Assembly (NCBI RefSeq): GCF_029836165.1
Contig: NZ_JAOEBG010000019.1
Location: 1 to 64,000 of the forward strand
Origin: Pseudomonas sp. GD04091
Lineage (GTDB): Bacteria; Pseudomonadota; Gammaproteobacteria; Pseudomonadales; Pseudomonadaceae
Direction of reading: 5' to 3'
DNA: 64,000 nt
In this document: piece by piece, positions 16,573 through 25,150 of the stretch
Position numbering within the stretch: position 1 is the first letter of the stretch
Layout of the letters: each line of letters begins with the position of its first letter
Notes under the pieces: generated by a model
What the model was told of the DNA's origin: nothing
Databases searched by the model: none
What the model saw: the letters and a program-made list of their open reading frames with translations, nothing else
Made by a program: the position numbers and the translations under genes

Positions 16573-17643
16573 TCACTGATCTGCCATCAGCCGTCCAAGC
16601 GCCGCCTTGCGCCGTTCGATCGGCATCCGCCCCAACGCCTCGACCCGCTCATAGAACAGTGGCCAATCCCCACCAACCTCCTTGAACAACTGCGAAAACG
16701 CGGGAACCCACTGATCATAAAGCCCAAAAGGCAGCAACTTGGCATTGTTCAACGGCGCAAAGATCCAGGCATCGAAGCGCCGATCCCCGGCCCAATCGCG
16801 GTCCCGCACCTCGCGGTATTCCCGGCGTAACCGCTCGAACTCGGCTTGTTTGGCTGCCCGCTTGCCCGCCTCATCCAACGGCCCGGCATAGATCGCCTGC
16901 AACCGCTCGCGACTGGCCAGCACCAACCGAGTGAACTGCTCACGCTGCGCCACGCTGCCATCCTCGGTGGCCGCCAGCCCACGCGCCGCGCGCCATTGCC
17001 GGGTGCCCTCCTGCTCGACGAAGGTGGCGAACGACTCGTTGAACTCGGTATCGTCCTGCACATAGAAACGCTGGTGCGCCAGCTCGTGGAAAATCACCGT
17101 GGCCAGGCGCTCATCCCCCCAGCCAGCCATGGTCGAAAGAATCGGGTCATCGAACCAGCCCAGGGTGGAGTAGGCCTCCACACCCCCGACGTAGACGTCC
17201 AGCCCCTCCTGACGCATCAATGCCGCCGCGCCCCGGGCCGCGCCCTGTCGGTAGTAGCCGCGATAAGCCACGCAGCCAGCGACAGGGAAGCAATGAGTCA
17301 CCGGCTGCAGCGACAGTTCTGCAGTGGCGAACACGTTCCACACCACGTAGGGGCGCCCCAGATCCGCGTATACCCGATAGCTGCCGTTGTCCGGCAACTT
17401 CAAGTGCTCGCTGGCAAACACCCGGGCCTTTTCGGCGAACTGCAGGCGCTGGCGCAACACCGGGCGGGTGGCCGGGTCCTCGATCACGCGGTCCACCGGC
17501 TGGCGCGCCCGCAACAGCTGCCATTGCCCCTCGGCCAACTGGCCGTAGTAGCCCAGGCTTGAACAACCGCTCAGCAGGACGCCAAGGGACAGGGGAACAA
17601 ACCGGGTGAAAACGCGGTCGAGAGCCCGACGGCTGCAGCGCAT
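16573..17643 (-). CDS. predicted aminopeptidase lipoprotein (COG4324 type)
   Basis: A 356-aa putative zinc aminopeptidase. A signal sequence ends in a lipobox-like LLSGC (Cys27), so it is probably membrane-anchored. The zinc motif HELAHQ lies at about residue 186, followed by FNESFATFVEQEG, which should give the third ligand. Homologues are annotated only as predicted aminopeptidases; no substrate is known. ATG at 17,643 is chosen; a second ATG at 17,664 is possible but would add only MFGLFLF. Confidence 0.82.
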   Translation of the reverse strand: MRCSRRALDRVFTRFVPLSLGVLLSGCSSLGYYGQLAEGQWQLLRARQPVDRVIEDPATRPVLRQRLQFAEKARVFASEHLKLPDNGSYRVYADLGRPYVVWNVFATAELSLQPVTHCFPVAGCVAYRGYYRQGAARGAAALMRQEGLDVYVGGVEAYSTLGWFDDPILSTMAGWGDERLATVIFHELAHQRFYVQDDTEFNESFATFVEQEGTRQWRAARGLAATEDGSVAQREQFTRLVLASRERLQAIYAGPLDEAGKRAAKQAEFERLRREYREVRDRDWAGDRRFDAWIFAPLNNAKLLPFGLYDQWVPAFSQLFKEVGGDWPLFYERVEALGRMPIERRKAALGRLMADQ

Positions 17644-17731
17644 GAAAAGAAAAAGTCCAAACATCGAGGCTGTCTATCTCGCTCGTCGGCCGAATGCGAC
17701 CAAGACTATCTCGCCAGGGGGAAGCTTCGCC

Positions 17732-18145
17732 ATGCGTACTCTGTTTGCCATCGGCACGTTGGTGCTGCTGACCGGCTGCTCCACGTTGCCCGACCCGGAC
17801 CCGAACCAGGCCTGGATCGACCTCGCGCCGGCTGACAATGACTCGCTGCACGCCGTGCAGGTCGATGAGCGCGACTGGGCCGATACGCGCTATTTCGAGG
17901 TGCAGCCCGGCAACCATGAACTCACCGTGCGCTACCAGTTCGCCGTGACACCGAGCAACATCGGCCCGGTGGAAGAGCCGTTGTGGCGCGACTGCCAGCT
18001 CAACCTCACCTTCAAGGACTTCATCGCCGGCCAGCGCTATCAGATGCAGGCCGGCAGCATCGGTTTCCGACCGTGGATCAAACTGTACGACCAGCGGCAG
18101 AAAATGATCGGCCAAGGCGAACCCGCAGGCTGCCAACGCACCTGA
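17732..18145 (+). CDS. small lipoprotein, member 1 of a tandem paralogue pair
   Basis: A 137-aa lipoprotein with lipobox LTGC (Cys16). The mature part is a single beta-rich domain (ARYFEVQPGNHELTVRYQF-like segments) of unknown function, resembling domains that present a physical quantity after a PEGA-like motif (PGNHELTV). It shares order and many residues with the next gene: DPNQAWIDL/DPNKAWVDL, PGNHELTVR/PGKHELVVR, FKDFIAGQRY/FNDFKAGERY. The two are therefore tandem duplicates. Start ATG has GGGGGAAG upstream. Confidence 0.8.
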   Translation: MRTLFAIGTLVLLTGCSTLPDPDPNQAWIDLAPADNDSLHAVQVDERDWADTRYFEVQPGNHELTVRYQFAVTPSNIGPVEEPLWRDCQLNLTFKDFIAGQRYQMQAGSIGFRPWIKLYDQRQKMIGQGEPAGCQRT

Positions 18146-18200
18146 ACACCACGAACGGCGCTATGCTTGTAACCTGTGCAACGCGAGCGGGAGTTCCACC

Positions 18201-18614
18201 ATGCGCCAGCCCATGATGCTGTTTGCCCTCAGTGCCCTGGGGGCTTGCGCCAGCCCCTTGCCGCCCGTCGACCCGAACAAGGCCTGGGTCGATCTCTACA
18301 CCATCACCCCCGGCAGAACCATCATGGCCGACCGTCTGGACGGCCAGCGGCTGGACGATGGCCGCTACTTCCAGGTGACACCTGGCAAGCACGAGCTGGT
18401 GGTGCGTTTCGATTTCGAGGTGTATTCCGGCGGCTTCACCACCGACCCCACCGAACGGACCTGCTACCTGACCGTGCGCTTCAACGACTTCAAGGCCGGC
18501 GAGCGCTACCGGCTGGAGGCGCGGGCGCCGGTGATGCAGCCGCAGGTGCTGCTGTACGACGCCAGCCGCCAGGTGGTGGTGAATGAGCCCAGCGAGGTGT
18601 TCTGCATTCCGTGA
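18201..18614 (+). CDS. small lipoprotein, member 2 of a tandem paralogue pair
   Basis: A 137-aa paralogue of the preceding gene with the same length and domain. The signal sequence ends in LGAC (Cys16), a slightly atypical lipobox. Both proteins have a Cys in the middle (CQLNLTF / CYLTVRF) and one near the C-terminus, possibly a conserved disulfide. The function is unknown. The gap from member 1 is 55 bp, so co-transcription is likely. Confidence 0.8.
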   Translation: MRQPMMLFALSALGACASPLPPVDPNKAWVDLYTITPGRTIMADRLDGQRLDDGRYFQVTPGKHELVVRFDFEVYSGGFTTDPTERTCYLTVRFNDFKAGERYRLEARAPVMQPQVLLYDASRQVVVNEPSEVFCIP

Positions 18615-18647
18615 AGGCCCCTCGCCGGCTGTGCCGGCGAACCAGCC

Positions 18648-18881
18648 CTACCGATCGTTCTTCTGGTAGACGATCTTCTTCGTCCCGCCATCGCAGCTCC
18701 CGACGATCATGTTCGGGTCACTGACCTCGGCATTGGGCACGATCTCCAGCGTGTAGGAGGTTACCCCGCGCGCCTGGATCTTCGCTTCGATCTCGGCTTT
18801 GAGCTCCTCGCACGGCTTGGGCGCGGCCAGTGCGGCCGTGGCCAGCAGGGAGGCCAGCACACCAATTGCTACGCGGATCAT
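18648..18881 (-). CDS. DUF1161 periplasmic protein, copy 1
   Basis: A 77-aa secreted protein of the DUF1161 family with a signal peptide ending near ALA-AP. The signature is KPCEELKAEIEAKIQARGV ... SYTLEIV ... VGSCDGGTKKIVY, with two cysteines likely to pair. Function unknown. A second copy lies 1.7 kb away at 20,622-20,843. A hairpin-forming CGCCGGCTGTGCCGGCG at about 18,620-18,637 lies between this gene and the convergent lipoprotein gene. Confidence 0.88.
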   Translation of the reverse strand: MIRVAIGVLASLLATAALAAPKPCEELKAEIEAKIQARGVTSYTLEIVPNAEVSDPNMIVGSCDGGTKKIVYQKNDR

Positions 18882-18956
18882 GGAACGGCTCCTGAGACAG
18901 GGCAGACGCGCTGCCGACGCTGTTTAGACTACAGGAAACCGCTGCCGTTGCGCCGC

Positions 18957-19382
18957 CTAGGAAAGCAGAGTGGCGTCCAGGCTGATGGTCGCGTTCAGCA
19001 CCTTGGACACCGGGCAGCCCGCCTTGGCCTTGTTGGCGATCTCGTGAAACTGCGCCTCGCTGGCACCCGGCACCTTGGCCTTCAAAGTGAGGTGCACGGC
19101 GGTGATGGCAAAGCCCTCGGCCTGCTTTTCGAGGCTCACTTCGGCAACCGTGTCGATACGCTCCGGGGTAAAGCCTGCCTCACCCAGCATCATCGACAGT
19201 GCCATCGAGAAACACCCGGCATGGGCGGCACCGATCAGCTCCTCCGGGTTGGTCCCGGGGCTGCCTTCGAAACGGGTGTTGAAGCCATAAGGCGCCTGCT
19301 TGAGCGCACCGCTTTCAGTGGAAATCTGACCTTTGCCATCCTTCAGGCCACCTTGCCAGACCGCCGATGCTGTCTTTTTCAT
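18957..19382 (-). CDS. osmC: OsmC-family peroxiredoxin
   Basis: A 141-aa thiol peroxidase of the OsmC/Ohr superfamily, which reduces organic hydroperoxides. The two active-site cysteines are visible in AHAGCFSMAL and KAGCPVSKVL. The N-terminal MKKTASAVWQGGLKDGKG is closer to OsmC than to Ohr. SD AGGAGG precedes the ATG. The surrounding DUF1161, dodecin and ElaB-like genes give the region a stress-response character, but I see no clear stationary-phase promoter. Confidence 0.93.
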   Translation of the reverse strand: MKKTASAVWQGGLKDGKGQISTESGALKQAPYGFNTRFEGSPGTNPEELIGAAHAGCFSMALSMMLGEAGFTPERIDTVAEVSLEKQAEGFAITAVHLTLKAKVPGASEAQFHEIANKAKAGCPVSKVLNATISLDATLLS

Positions 19383-19535
19383 GCTGCCTCCTGGTCACAG
19401 GGTTGGGTATCTAAAGTTCTGAGGACTGGACCTGCACCAAGTTCAGATCAATCTGCAGGCAGGCATTGAATCCACCGAATATGCCCATACAGAGTCCGGA
19501 AGGCCTCTGGCCAACCACCTGATGCGGAGGCTCCG

Positions 19536-20540
19536 ATGACGCAGCTGCGAGACCTGAAGTTTTCCACCCTTGACCTGGTGCCCGTGCGCGCCGACGGCGG
19601 CCCGGCGCAAGCGCTGCGCAATTCGCTGGACCTGGCGCAGCACGTCGAGCGCTTTGGCTACAACCGCTTCTGGGTCGCCGAACACCACAACATGGACGGT
19701 ATCGCCAGCTCGGCCACCGCCGTGTTGATCGGCTATCTGGCCGGTGGCACCTCGACCATCCGTATCGGCTCCGGCGGGGTGATGCTGCCCAATCATGCGC
19801 CACTGGTAATCGCCGAGCAGTTCGGCACCCTGGCCAGCCTGTACCCAGGCCGCATCGACCTGGGCCTGGGCCGTGCCCCGGGCTCCGACCAGATGACCGC
19901 ACGCGCCCTGCGCCGCGAACGCTCCGGCAGCGCCGACGATTTCCCTGATGATGTGGAGGAACTGTCGCGCTACCTGGGGCCCCGTACCGACGACCAGAAA
20001 GTCATCGCCGTGCCCGGCCACGACACCGAGGTGCCTATGTGGCTGCTCGGTTCCAGCCTGTTCAGCGCCCAGCTGGCTGGCATGCGCGGCATGCCCTACG
20101 CGTTTGCCTCGCATTTCGCGCCGCGCTACATGCATGAGGCGATCCGCATCTATCGCGACCATTTCAAGCCTTCCACCACCTTGGACAAGCCTTACGTGAT
20201 GCTCGGCATCCCGATGGTGGTGGCCGAGACCGACGAGAAGGCCGAATACCTGGCGACTTCGGTGTATCAACGCATCCTCGCGCTGATCCGTGGCCAAAGC
20301 CTGATGCAGCGCCCACCGGTCGAAAGCATGAATGGACTGTGGCTGCCCCATGAGCGCGATGCCGTGAGCAGCTTCCTGGGCCTGGCGATGATCGGCAGCC
20401 CGCAGAAGGTGCGAGCGAAGGTGGAAGTGTTGCTGGAGCAGACCGGTGCGGATGAGCTGATCTTCACCAGCGACCTGTATGAGCATGCTGACCGGGTGCG
20501 GTCGTATGAATTGATGGCGCAGGCCCTCAAGGCCGAGTGA
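19536..20540 (+). CDS. luciferase-like flavin-dependent monooxygenase (YhbW type)
   Basis: A 334-aa member of the luciferase-like monooxygenase (LLM) superfamily, MsnO8/YhbW subgroup. Recognisable segments are FGYNRFWVAEHHNMDGIASS, the flavin-phosphate region IRIGSGGVMLPNHAPLVIAEQFG and YPGRIDLGLGRAPG. It should use reduced FMN and O2; the substrate is unknown. GGAGG lies 5 nt before the ATG. It faces the convergent DUF1161 copy 2 across a REP pair. Confidence 0.9.
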   Translation: MTQLRDLKFSTLDLVPVRADGGPAQALRNSLDLAQHVERFGYNRFWVAEHHNMDGIASSATAVLIGYLAGGTSTIRIGSGGVMLPNHAPLVIAEQFGTLASLYPGRIDLGLGRAPGSDQMTARALRRERSGSADDFPDDVEELSRYLGPRTDDQKVIAVPGHDTEVPMWLLGSSLFSAQLAGMRGMPYAFASHFAPRYMHEAIRIYRDHFKPSTTLDKPYVMLGIPMVVAETDEKAEYLATSVYQRILALIRGQSLMQRPPVESMNGLWLPHERDAVSSFLGLAMIGSPQKVRAKVEVLLEQTGADELIFTSDLYEHADRVRSYELMAQALKAE

Positions 20541-20542
20541 CC

Positions 20543-20612
20543 TTCTTCGCGGTTCAAACCCGCTCCCACAGGTGCAGCAAGGCCCTGTGGGAGCGGGTTT
20601 ACCCGCGAAGAA
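20543..20612. repeat. REP pair (inverted) between convergent genes
   Basis: Two facing P. putida REPs. The right one carries TGGGAGCGGGTTTACCCGCG; the left is its slightly degenerate inverse. About 10 nt separates them, so they can form one long hairpin at the ends of convergent genes. Confidence 0.85.
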
Positions 20613-20621
20613 TCCACCGCA

Positions 20622-20843
20622 TCAGCCACGGCGGTAGACGATCTCCTTGGTCCCGCCCTCGCAGGTGCCAACCACCTTGCCCGCCGGATCGCCCTTGTTG
20701 ACGATCTCCAGCGTGTAGCCTTTCACACCCTTGGCTTCGAGTTTGGCGGCAATCTCGGCCTTGAGCTCCTCGCACGACTTGCCCGCCGCCAGCGCGCCAC
20801 CTGCCAGTACCATCAGGCCCACAGCCAGAATCAACTTCTTCAT
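20622..20843 (-). CDS. DUF1161 periplasmic protein, copy 2
   Basis: A 73-aa DUF1161 protein with signal peptide ending ALAAG. It aligns with copy 1 along its whole length: KSCEELKAEIAAKLEAKGV, YTLEIVNKG, VGTCEGGTKEIVYRRG. Both cysteines are conserved. It is slightly shorter in the linker. The function is unknown. It is downstream of the dodecin gene, separated from it by an intrinsic terminator. Confidence 0.88.
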   Translation of the reverse strand: MKKLILAVGLMVLAGGALAAGKSCEELKAEIAAKLEAKGVKGYTLEIVNKGDPAGKVVGTCEGGTKEIVYRRG

Positions 20844-20865
20844 CGATCGCTTTCCTTGTACAGAT

Positions 20866-20896
20866 CAAAAACGAAAAGGGCGCGAAGCCCGCGCCC
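20866..20896 (-). terminator. intrinsic terminator of the dodecin gene
   Basis: On the minus strand a 7-bp GC stem (GGGCGCG / CGCGCCC, 5-nt loop, 20,878-20,896) is followed by CTTTTCGTTTTT. It lies 50 bp beyond the dodecin stop codon. Confidence 0.85.
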
Positions 20897-20945
20897 TGGA
20901 ACCTTGTTACCCGATCAGGTCGGGCAAACCCAGCCCCGCTTCGTT

Positions 20946-21161
20946 TCAGCTGTTGGCGATACGGAACCCAACCTTCAGCGTCACCTGGAAATGCGCGGCC
21001 TTGTTGTCGCGGATATGCCCACGGGTGTCGACCACCTCGAACCATTCCAGGTGCTTGATGCTCTTGCCGGCCTCGGCCAGGGCATTGTTGATCGCCTCTT
21101 CGATGCTGGTGGGCGAGGACCCGACCAGTTCGATCTTCTTGTAGGTGTGATGATCCGACAT
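20946..21161 (-). CDS. dodecin (flavin-storage protein)
   Basis: A 71-aa dodecin, a small protein that assembles into a dodecamer and binds flavins. The family pattern is clear: YKKIELVGSSPTSIEEAINNALAEAGKSIKHLEWFEVVDTRGHI ... HFQVTLKVGFRI, including the Trp that stacks on the flavin. SD AAGGAG lies before the ATG. It has its own terminator and is divergent from the ElaB-like gene. Confidence 0.95.
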   Translation of the reverse strand: MSDHHTYKKIELVGSSPTSIEEAINNALAEAGKSIKHLEWFEVVDTRGHIRDNKAAHFQVTLKVGFRIANS

Positions 21162-21311
21162 GAGCGCTCTCCTTGAGTGGGTAGTCAGTTGAGCCTAGCA
21201 GCGCAGGCCCGGTTTACCTGCGAGCGATCGCCGCAGGGGAAAGTTCGATCGCACTTTCCCACCACCGCGCAGTCGCACTCCTTACAGCCCATACCGCGAA
21301 GGAGAGTCAAC

Positions 21312-21635
21312 ATGCCACGCAATTCCCTGCGCCAAGCCTCCCTGGAAAGCATGGAAGCCGAGATCGAGAGCCTGCTCAAGACCCTGGAGCACCTCAAGCA
21401 CGATGCCTCGGAGGAGTCGCACAAGACCATGAAGGCGCTGCGCGGCAATGCCGAGAACGCCCTCAAGCACTCACGCAGCCTGCTCGGCGAAGCCTACGAG
21501 GAAGTGAAGACCCGCACCCGCCAGACCGGCGTCGCCACTCGCGACTATGCCCAGGAACACCCCTGGACCACCGCCGGTGTGGCAGTCGGCGCCCTCGGCC
21601 TGCTGGCGGCCTACCTGATGTGCCGGCGCAACTAA
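21312..21635 (+). CDS. DUF883 (ElaB/YqjD-like) membrane-anchored protein
   Basis: A 107-aa protein of the ElaB/YqjD/YgaM family. A long helical, probably coiled-coil region (residues 8-80) is followed by one C-terminal membrane helix (WTTAGVAVGALGLLAAYLM) and a short basic tail. Homologues in E. coli are stress-induced inner-membrane proteins, and YqjD binds ribosomes. ATG at 21,312 is chosen; the upstream frame extension is non-coding. GAAGGAG precedes the ATG. Confidence 0.88.
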   Translation: MPRNSLRQASLESMEAEIESLLKTLEHLKHDASEESHKTMKALRGNAENALKHSRSLLGEAYEEVKTRTRQTGVATRDYAQEHPWTTAGVAVGALGLLAAYLMCRRN

Positions 21636-22528
21636 CCCGCCTGCTGCTGCAGCTCCCGGCGCAGCCAATGCGCCAGTTGCTCGGCGCGCCCGTCCGCGGC
21701 GCGCCTGGGCACCCACAAGGCGAGCGCCGCGCGAGTGGGGGAGAAGCCCCATGGCGCGGCCAACCGGCCGGCTTTCAGGTCATCCGCCACCAGCGGTTGT
21801 GGCGCGATGGCCACCCCCAGCCCGGCAACCGCCGCCTCCAGCAGGTAATACAGATGCTCGAATGCCTGGCCGAAATGCAGCGTGCCCGGCACCATGCCCT
21901 GCTGTTGCGCCCAGACCGGCCAGGCTTGCGGGCGGGACGTGGTATGCAGTACCGCCTCTCGTTGCAAAGCCACGGCTGGCGCGGCTTTCAAACGATCGAA
22001 GCCTTCGAAGTGCGGGCTCATGACGGGGCCGATGCGCTCTTCGGCGAGCACGTGCACCTGCATGTCCGCCGGCCACGGTGGCTCGGCGAAAACCAGCAGG
22101 GCATCCAACCCCGGGCGGCGTGGGTCGAGATCGCCTTCGCCCGCTGACAGGTGCAGGCGCAGCTCCGGCAGGTCGGCCTTCAAACGTCCAAGACGCGGGA
22201 TGAACCAGCGCGCCAGCAGGCTGCCGGAGCAACCAAGCACGAACGGTGCTTCGTCGGCATCGCGGGAAAGCTCGGCGCAGACACCCCGCAGTCGGTCGAA
22301 CGCCTCGAAGCTGGCATCGCGCAGGCGCACCCCGGCATCTGTGAGTTTGACGCCACGCCCGTCCTTGACGAACAGGGCCACGCCCAGATGCTCCTCGAGC
22401 ACCTTGATCTGCCGGCTCACGGCGCCATGGGTAACGTGCAGCGCTTCAGCCGCCTGGCTGACGCTGTTGAGCCGGGCGGTAGCCTCAAAGGCGCGCAGAG
22501 CATTGAGCGGGGGAAGATCCTGGGCCAT
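21632..22528 (-). CDS. trpI: LysR-type activator of trpBA
   Basis: A 298-aa LysR regulator. The N-terminal HTH covers LNALRAFEATARLNSVSQAAEALHVTHGAVSRQIKVLEEHLG. The C-terminal effector domain is full length. It is divergent from trpB with a 110-bp shared promoter region, the arrangement of TrpI in P. putida and P. aeruginosa. There TrpI activates trpBA in response to indole-3-glycerol phosphate. The identification rests on that context plus the sequence. Confidence 0.92.
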   Translation of the reverse strand: MAQDLPPLNALRAFEATARLNSVSQAAEALHVTHGAVSRQIKVLEEHLGVALFVKDGRGVKLTDAGVRLRDASFEAFDRLRGVCAELSRDADEAPFVLGCSGSLLARWFIPRLGRLKADLPELRLHLSAGEGDLDPRRPGLDALLVFAEPPWPADMQVHVLAEERIGPVMSPHFEGFDRLKAAPAVALQREAVLHTTSRPQAWPVWAQQQGMVPGTLHFGQAFEHLYYLLEAAVAGLGVAIAPQPLVADDLKAGRLAAPWGFSPTRAALALWVPRRAADGRAEQLAHWLRRELQQQAG

Positions 22529-22638
22529 TTGACTTGTGAGATTTCCTGACAGGTTTGCGCAATCTTATCGGTTTTCAGCCGGCCGCGTCGTGGTTAGAGT
22601 AAAGCCCATCACTCATCCAATACGCCCTGGAGCGCCCC
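22529..22638 (+). promoter_or_regulatory. trpI-trpB divergent promoter region
   Basis: The 110-bp gap holds a candidate trpB promoter, TTTTCA (22,572) - 17 nt - TAGAGT (22,595). The weak -35 is as expected for an activator-dependent promoter. TTGCGCAA, a perfect short palindrome, lies just upstream at about 22,555 and may be part of the TrpI site. These assignments are by eye. Confidence 0.5.
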
Positions 22639-23856
22639 ATGACCCAGACCCAATACCGCGCCGGCCCCGATGTCAACGGCCTGTTCGGCTCGTTCGGCGG
22701 CCGCTACGTGGCCGAAACCCTGATGCCCCTGGTGCTCGACCTTGCCCGCGAATACGAAGCCGCCAAGGCCGACCCCAAGTTCCTCGAAGAACTCGCCTAC
22801 TTCCAGCGCGACTACATCGGCCGCCCCAACCCGCTGTACTTCGCCGAGCGCCTGACCGAACACTGCGGCGGCGCGAAGATCTTCTTCAAGCGTGAAGAGC
22901 TCAACCACACCGGCGCGCACAAGGTGAACAACTGCATCGGCCAGGTGCTGCTGGCCAAGCGCATGGGCAAGAAACGCCTGATCGCCGAGACCGGCGCCGG
23001 CATGCACGGCGTGGCCACCGCCACCGTCGCCGCGCGCTTCGGCCTGCCCTGCGTGATCTACATGGGCGCCACCGACATCGAGCGCCAGCAGGCCAACGTG
23101 TTCCGCATGAAACTGCTGGGTGCCGAGATCGTCCCGGTCACCGCCGGCACCGGCACGCTCAAGGACGCCATGAACGAGGCCCTGCGCGACTGGGTCACCA
23201 ACGTCGACGACACCTTCTACCTGATCGGCACCGTGGCAGGTCCGCACCCGTACCCGGCGATGGTCCGCGACTTCCAGTCGATCATCGGCAAGGAAACCCG
23301 CGCCCAGCTGCAGGAGAAGGAAGGGCGCCTGCCCGACAGCCTGATCGCCTGCGTCGGTGGCGGCTCCAACGCCATGGGCCTGTTCCACGACTTCCTCGAT
23401 GATGCCAGCGTGCAGATCATCGGCGTCGAGGCCGGCGGCCATGGCGTGCATACCGACAAGCATGCCGCCAGCCTCAATGGCGGTGTCCCGGGCGTGCTGC
23501 ACGGCAACCGCACCTACCTGCTGCAGGACGATGACGGCCAGATCACCGACGCTCACTCGATTTCCGCAGGCCTGGACTACCCCGGCATCGGCCCGGAGCA
23601 CGCCTACCTGCACGAAGTGAAGCGTGTCGAGTACGTCAGCATCACCGACGACGAAGCCCTCGACGCCTTCCACGCGACCTGCCGCCTGGAGGGCATCATC
23701 CCGGCGCTGGAAAGCTCCCACGCCCTGGCCGAGGCGATCAAGCGCGCGCCGAAGCTGCCCAAGGACCACCTGATGGTGATCTGCCTGTCCGGTCGCGGCG
23801 ACAAGGACATGCAAACCGTGATGAACCACATGGCCGCCCAGGAGAAACAGGCATGA
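22639..23856 (+). CDS. trpB: tryptophan synthase beta chain
   Basis: The PLP-dependent beta subunit, which condenses indole with serine to give tryptophan. The 405-aa product carries the PLP lysine in HKVNNCIGQ, the motif ETGAGMHGVATA and the phosphate-binding glycine loop GGGSNAMG. SD GGAG precedes the ATG. Its stop codon overlaps the trpA start (ATGA), as usual for trpBA. Confidence 0.98.
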   Translation: MTQTQYRAGPDVNGLFGSFGGRYVAETLMPLVLDLAREYEAAKADPKFLEELAYFQRDYIGRPNPLYFAERLTEHCGGAKIFFKREELNHTGAHKVNNCIGQVLLAKRMGKKRLIAETGAGMHGVATATVAARFGLPCVIYMGATDIERQQANVFRMKLLGAEIVPVTAGTGTLKDAMNEALRDWVTNVDDTFYLIGTVAGPHPYPAMVRDFQSIIGKETRAQLQEKEGRLPDSLIACVGGGSNAMGLFHDFLDDASVQIIGVEAGGHGVHTDKHAASLNGGVPGVLHGNRTYLLQDDDGQITDAHSISAGLDYPGIGPEHAYLHEVKRVEYVSITDDEALDAFHATCRLEGIIPALESSHALAEAIKRAPKLPKDHLMVICLSGRGDKDMQTVMNHMAAQEKQA

Positions 23857-24662
23857 GCCGTCTCGAACAACGCTTCGCCGAACTCAAGGCCGAAGGCCGC
23901 TCGGCACTGGTCACCTTCGTCACCGCCGGCGACCCGGGCTACGATGCCTCGCTGCAGATCCTCAAGGGCCTGCCAGCGGCCGGTGCCGACGTGATCGAAC
24001 TGGGCATGCCGTTCACCGACCCGATGGCCGACGGCGTGGCCATCCAGCTCGCCACCCTGCGCGCCCTGGAAGCCGGCCAGACCCTGGCCAAGACCCTGCA
24101 GATGGTTCGCGAATTCCGCACCGGCAACCAGTCCACCCCGATCGTGCTGATGGGTTACTACAACCCGATCCACCGTTTCGGTGTGGCGCAGTTCGTCGCC
24201 GAGGCGAAAGAGTCGGGCGTGGATGGCCTGATCATCGTCGACCTGCCACCGGAGCACGACGCCGAGCTGGCCACCCCGGCCCAGGCCGCCGGCATCGATT
24301 TCATCCGCCTGACCACCCCGACCACCGACGACGCCCGCCTGCCGCGCGTGCTGGAGCGCAGCTCCGGGTTCGTCTACTACGTGTCGGTGGCCGGTGTGAC
24401 CGGTGCGGGCTCGGCGACCACCGAGCATGTCACCGAGGCCATTGCGCGCCTGCGCCGGCATACCGATCTGCCGGTCAGCGTCGGTTTCGGTATTCGCACG
24501 CCAGAGCAGGCCGCAGCCATTGCCCGTCTGGCCGATGGTGTGGTGGTGGGTTCGGCGCTGGTCGACAAGATCGCCCAGGCCAAGGATGCCGGTCAGGCAG
24601 TGAAGGATGTGCTGAGCCTGTGCTCGGCGCTGGCCGAAGGCGTGCGCTCGGCTCGTAGATGA
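23853..24662 (+). CDS. trpA: tryptophan synthase alpha chain
   Basis: The TIM-barrel alpha subunit, which cleaves indole-3-glycerol phosphate to indole and passes it to TrpB. The 269-aa product shows the catalytic Glu in VIELGMPFTDPMADG, the Asp in LIIVDLPPEH and the phosphate loop GFGIRTPEQ. It is coupled to trpB by a 4-bp overlap. Confidence 0.98.
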   Translation: MSRLEQRFAELKAEGRSALVTFVTAGDPGYDASLQILKGLPAAGADVIELGMPFTDPMADGVAIQLATLRALEAGQTLAKTLQMVREFRTGNQSTPIVLMGYYNPIHRFGVAQFVAEAKESGVDGLIIVDLPPEHDAELATPAQAAGIDFIRLTTPTTDDARLPRVLERSSGFVYYVSVAGVTGAGSATTEHVTEAIARLRRHTDLPVSVGFGIRTPEQAAAIARLADGVVVGSALVDKIAQAKDAGQAVKDVLSLCSALAEGVRSARR

Positions 24663-24665
24663 TTG

Positions 24666-24768
24666 CGAGGGCTTCGCCCTCGATCGCGGCACAAGGCCGC
24701 TCCTACAAGGGATCGCATTTCTCTGTAGGAGCGGCCTTGTGTCGCGAAAGGGCCGCAAAGCGGCCCCC
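24666..24768. repeat. REP pair (inverted) between convergent trpA and dioxygenase genes
   Basis: Two facing copies of the variant GCGGCACAAGGCCGCTCC / GGAGCGGCCTTGTGTCGC, each flanked by its own small stem (CGAGGGCTTCGCCCTCG and GGGCCGCAAAGCGGCCC). It is a candidate bidirectional terminator. Confidence 0.85.
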
Positions 24769-24770
24769 TG

Positions 24771-25103
24771 CTACTCACCAAAAATCGACAAATCCAACGG
24801 CCTGATCGCCCCCATCCAGATCGCATGATCGCGGTGATCCGCCAGCTCATCCCCGGTTTCCGGGTGCAGGAACACCACCAACCCCTTGCGATACAGCGCC
24901 AGCCACGGCAGCACCACGCCAACCACCTCCGGCCCGAAGGCCAGCTGGCAGCTCCAGTCCGGGTGCGGCCCGACCGGCTTCTGGTGCACGCGGCCCATGG
25001 TCACGGGAAACAACCGAGTCGCCTCCTCGCACAGCTCGCGGGCCTGTTCCATGGTCGATGCGTCGTAGTACACGTGGGCGTGGTAGCCCTTGATCCTTTG
25101 CAC
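24771..25103 (-). CDS. DOPA 4,5-dioxygenase-family protein
   Basis: A 110-aa protein of the small DOPA 4,5-dioxygenase-like family. The pattern is clear: IKGYHAHVYYD at the N-terminus, then VGPHPDWSCQL, and HPETGDELADHRDHAIWMG with the conserved histidines. Bacterial members are uncharacterised in most species; metal binding is likely. The start is GTG at 25,103, supported by AGGAG 6 nt upstream. Confidence 0.87.
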   Translation of the reverse strand: MQRIKGYHAHVYYDASTMEQARELCEEATRLFPVTMGRVHQKPVGPHPDWSCQLAFGPEVVGVVLPWLALYRKGLVVFLHPETGDELADHRDHAIWMGAIRPLDLSIFGE

Positions 25104-25150
25104 GGTGGCTCCTGATTGCAGTAATGCGAATTCCCGAAGTCTACGCCATC

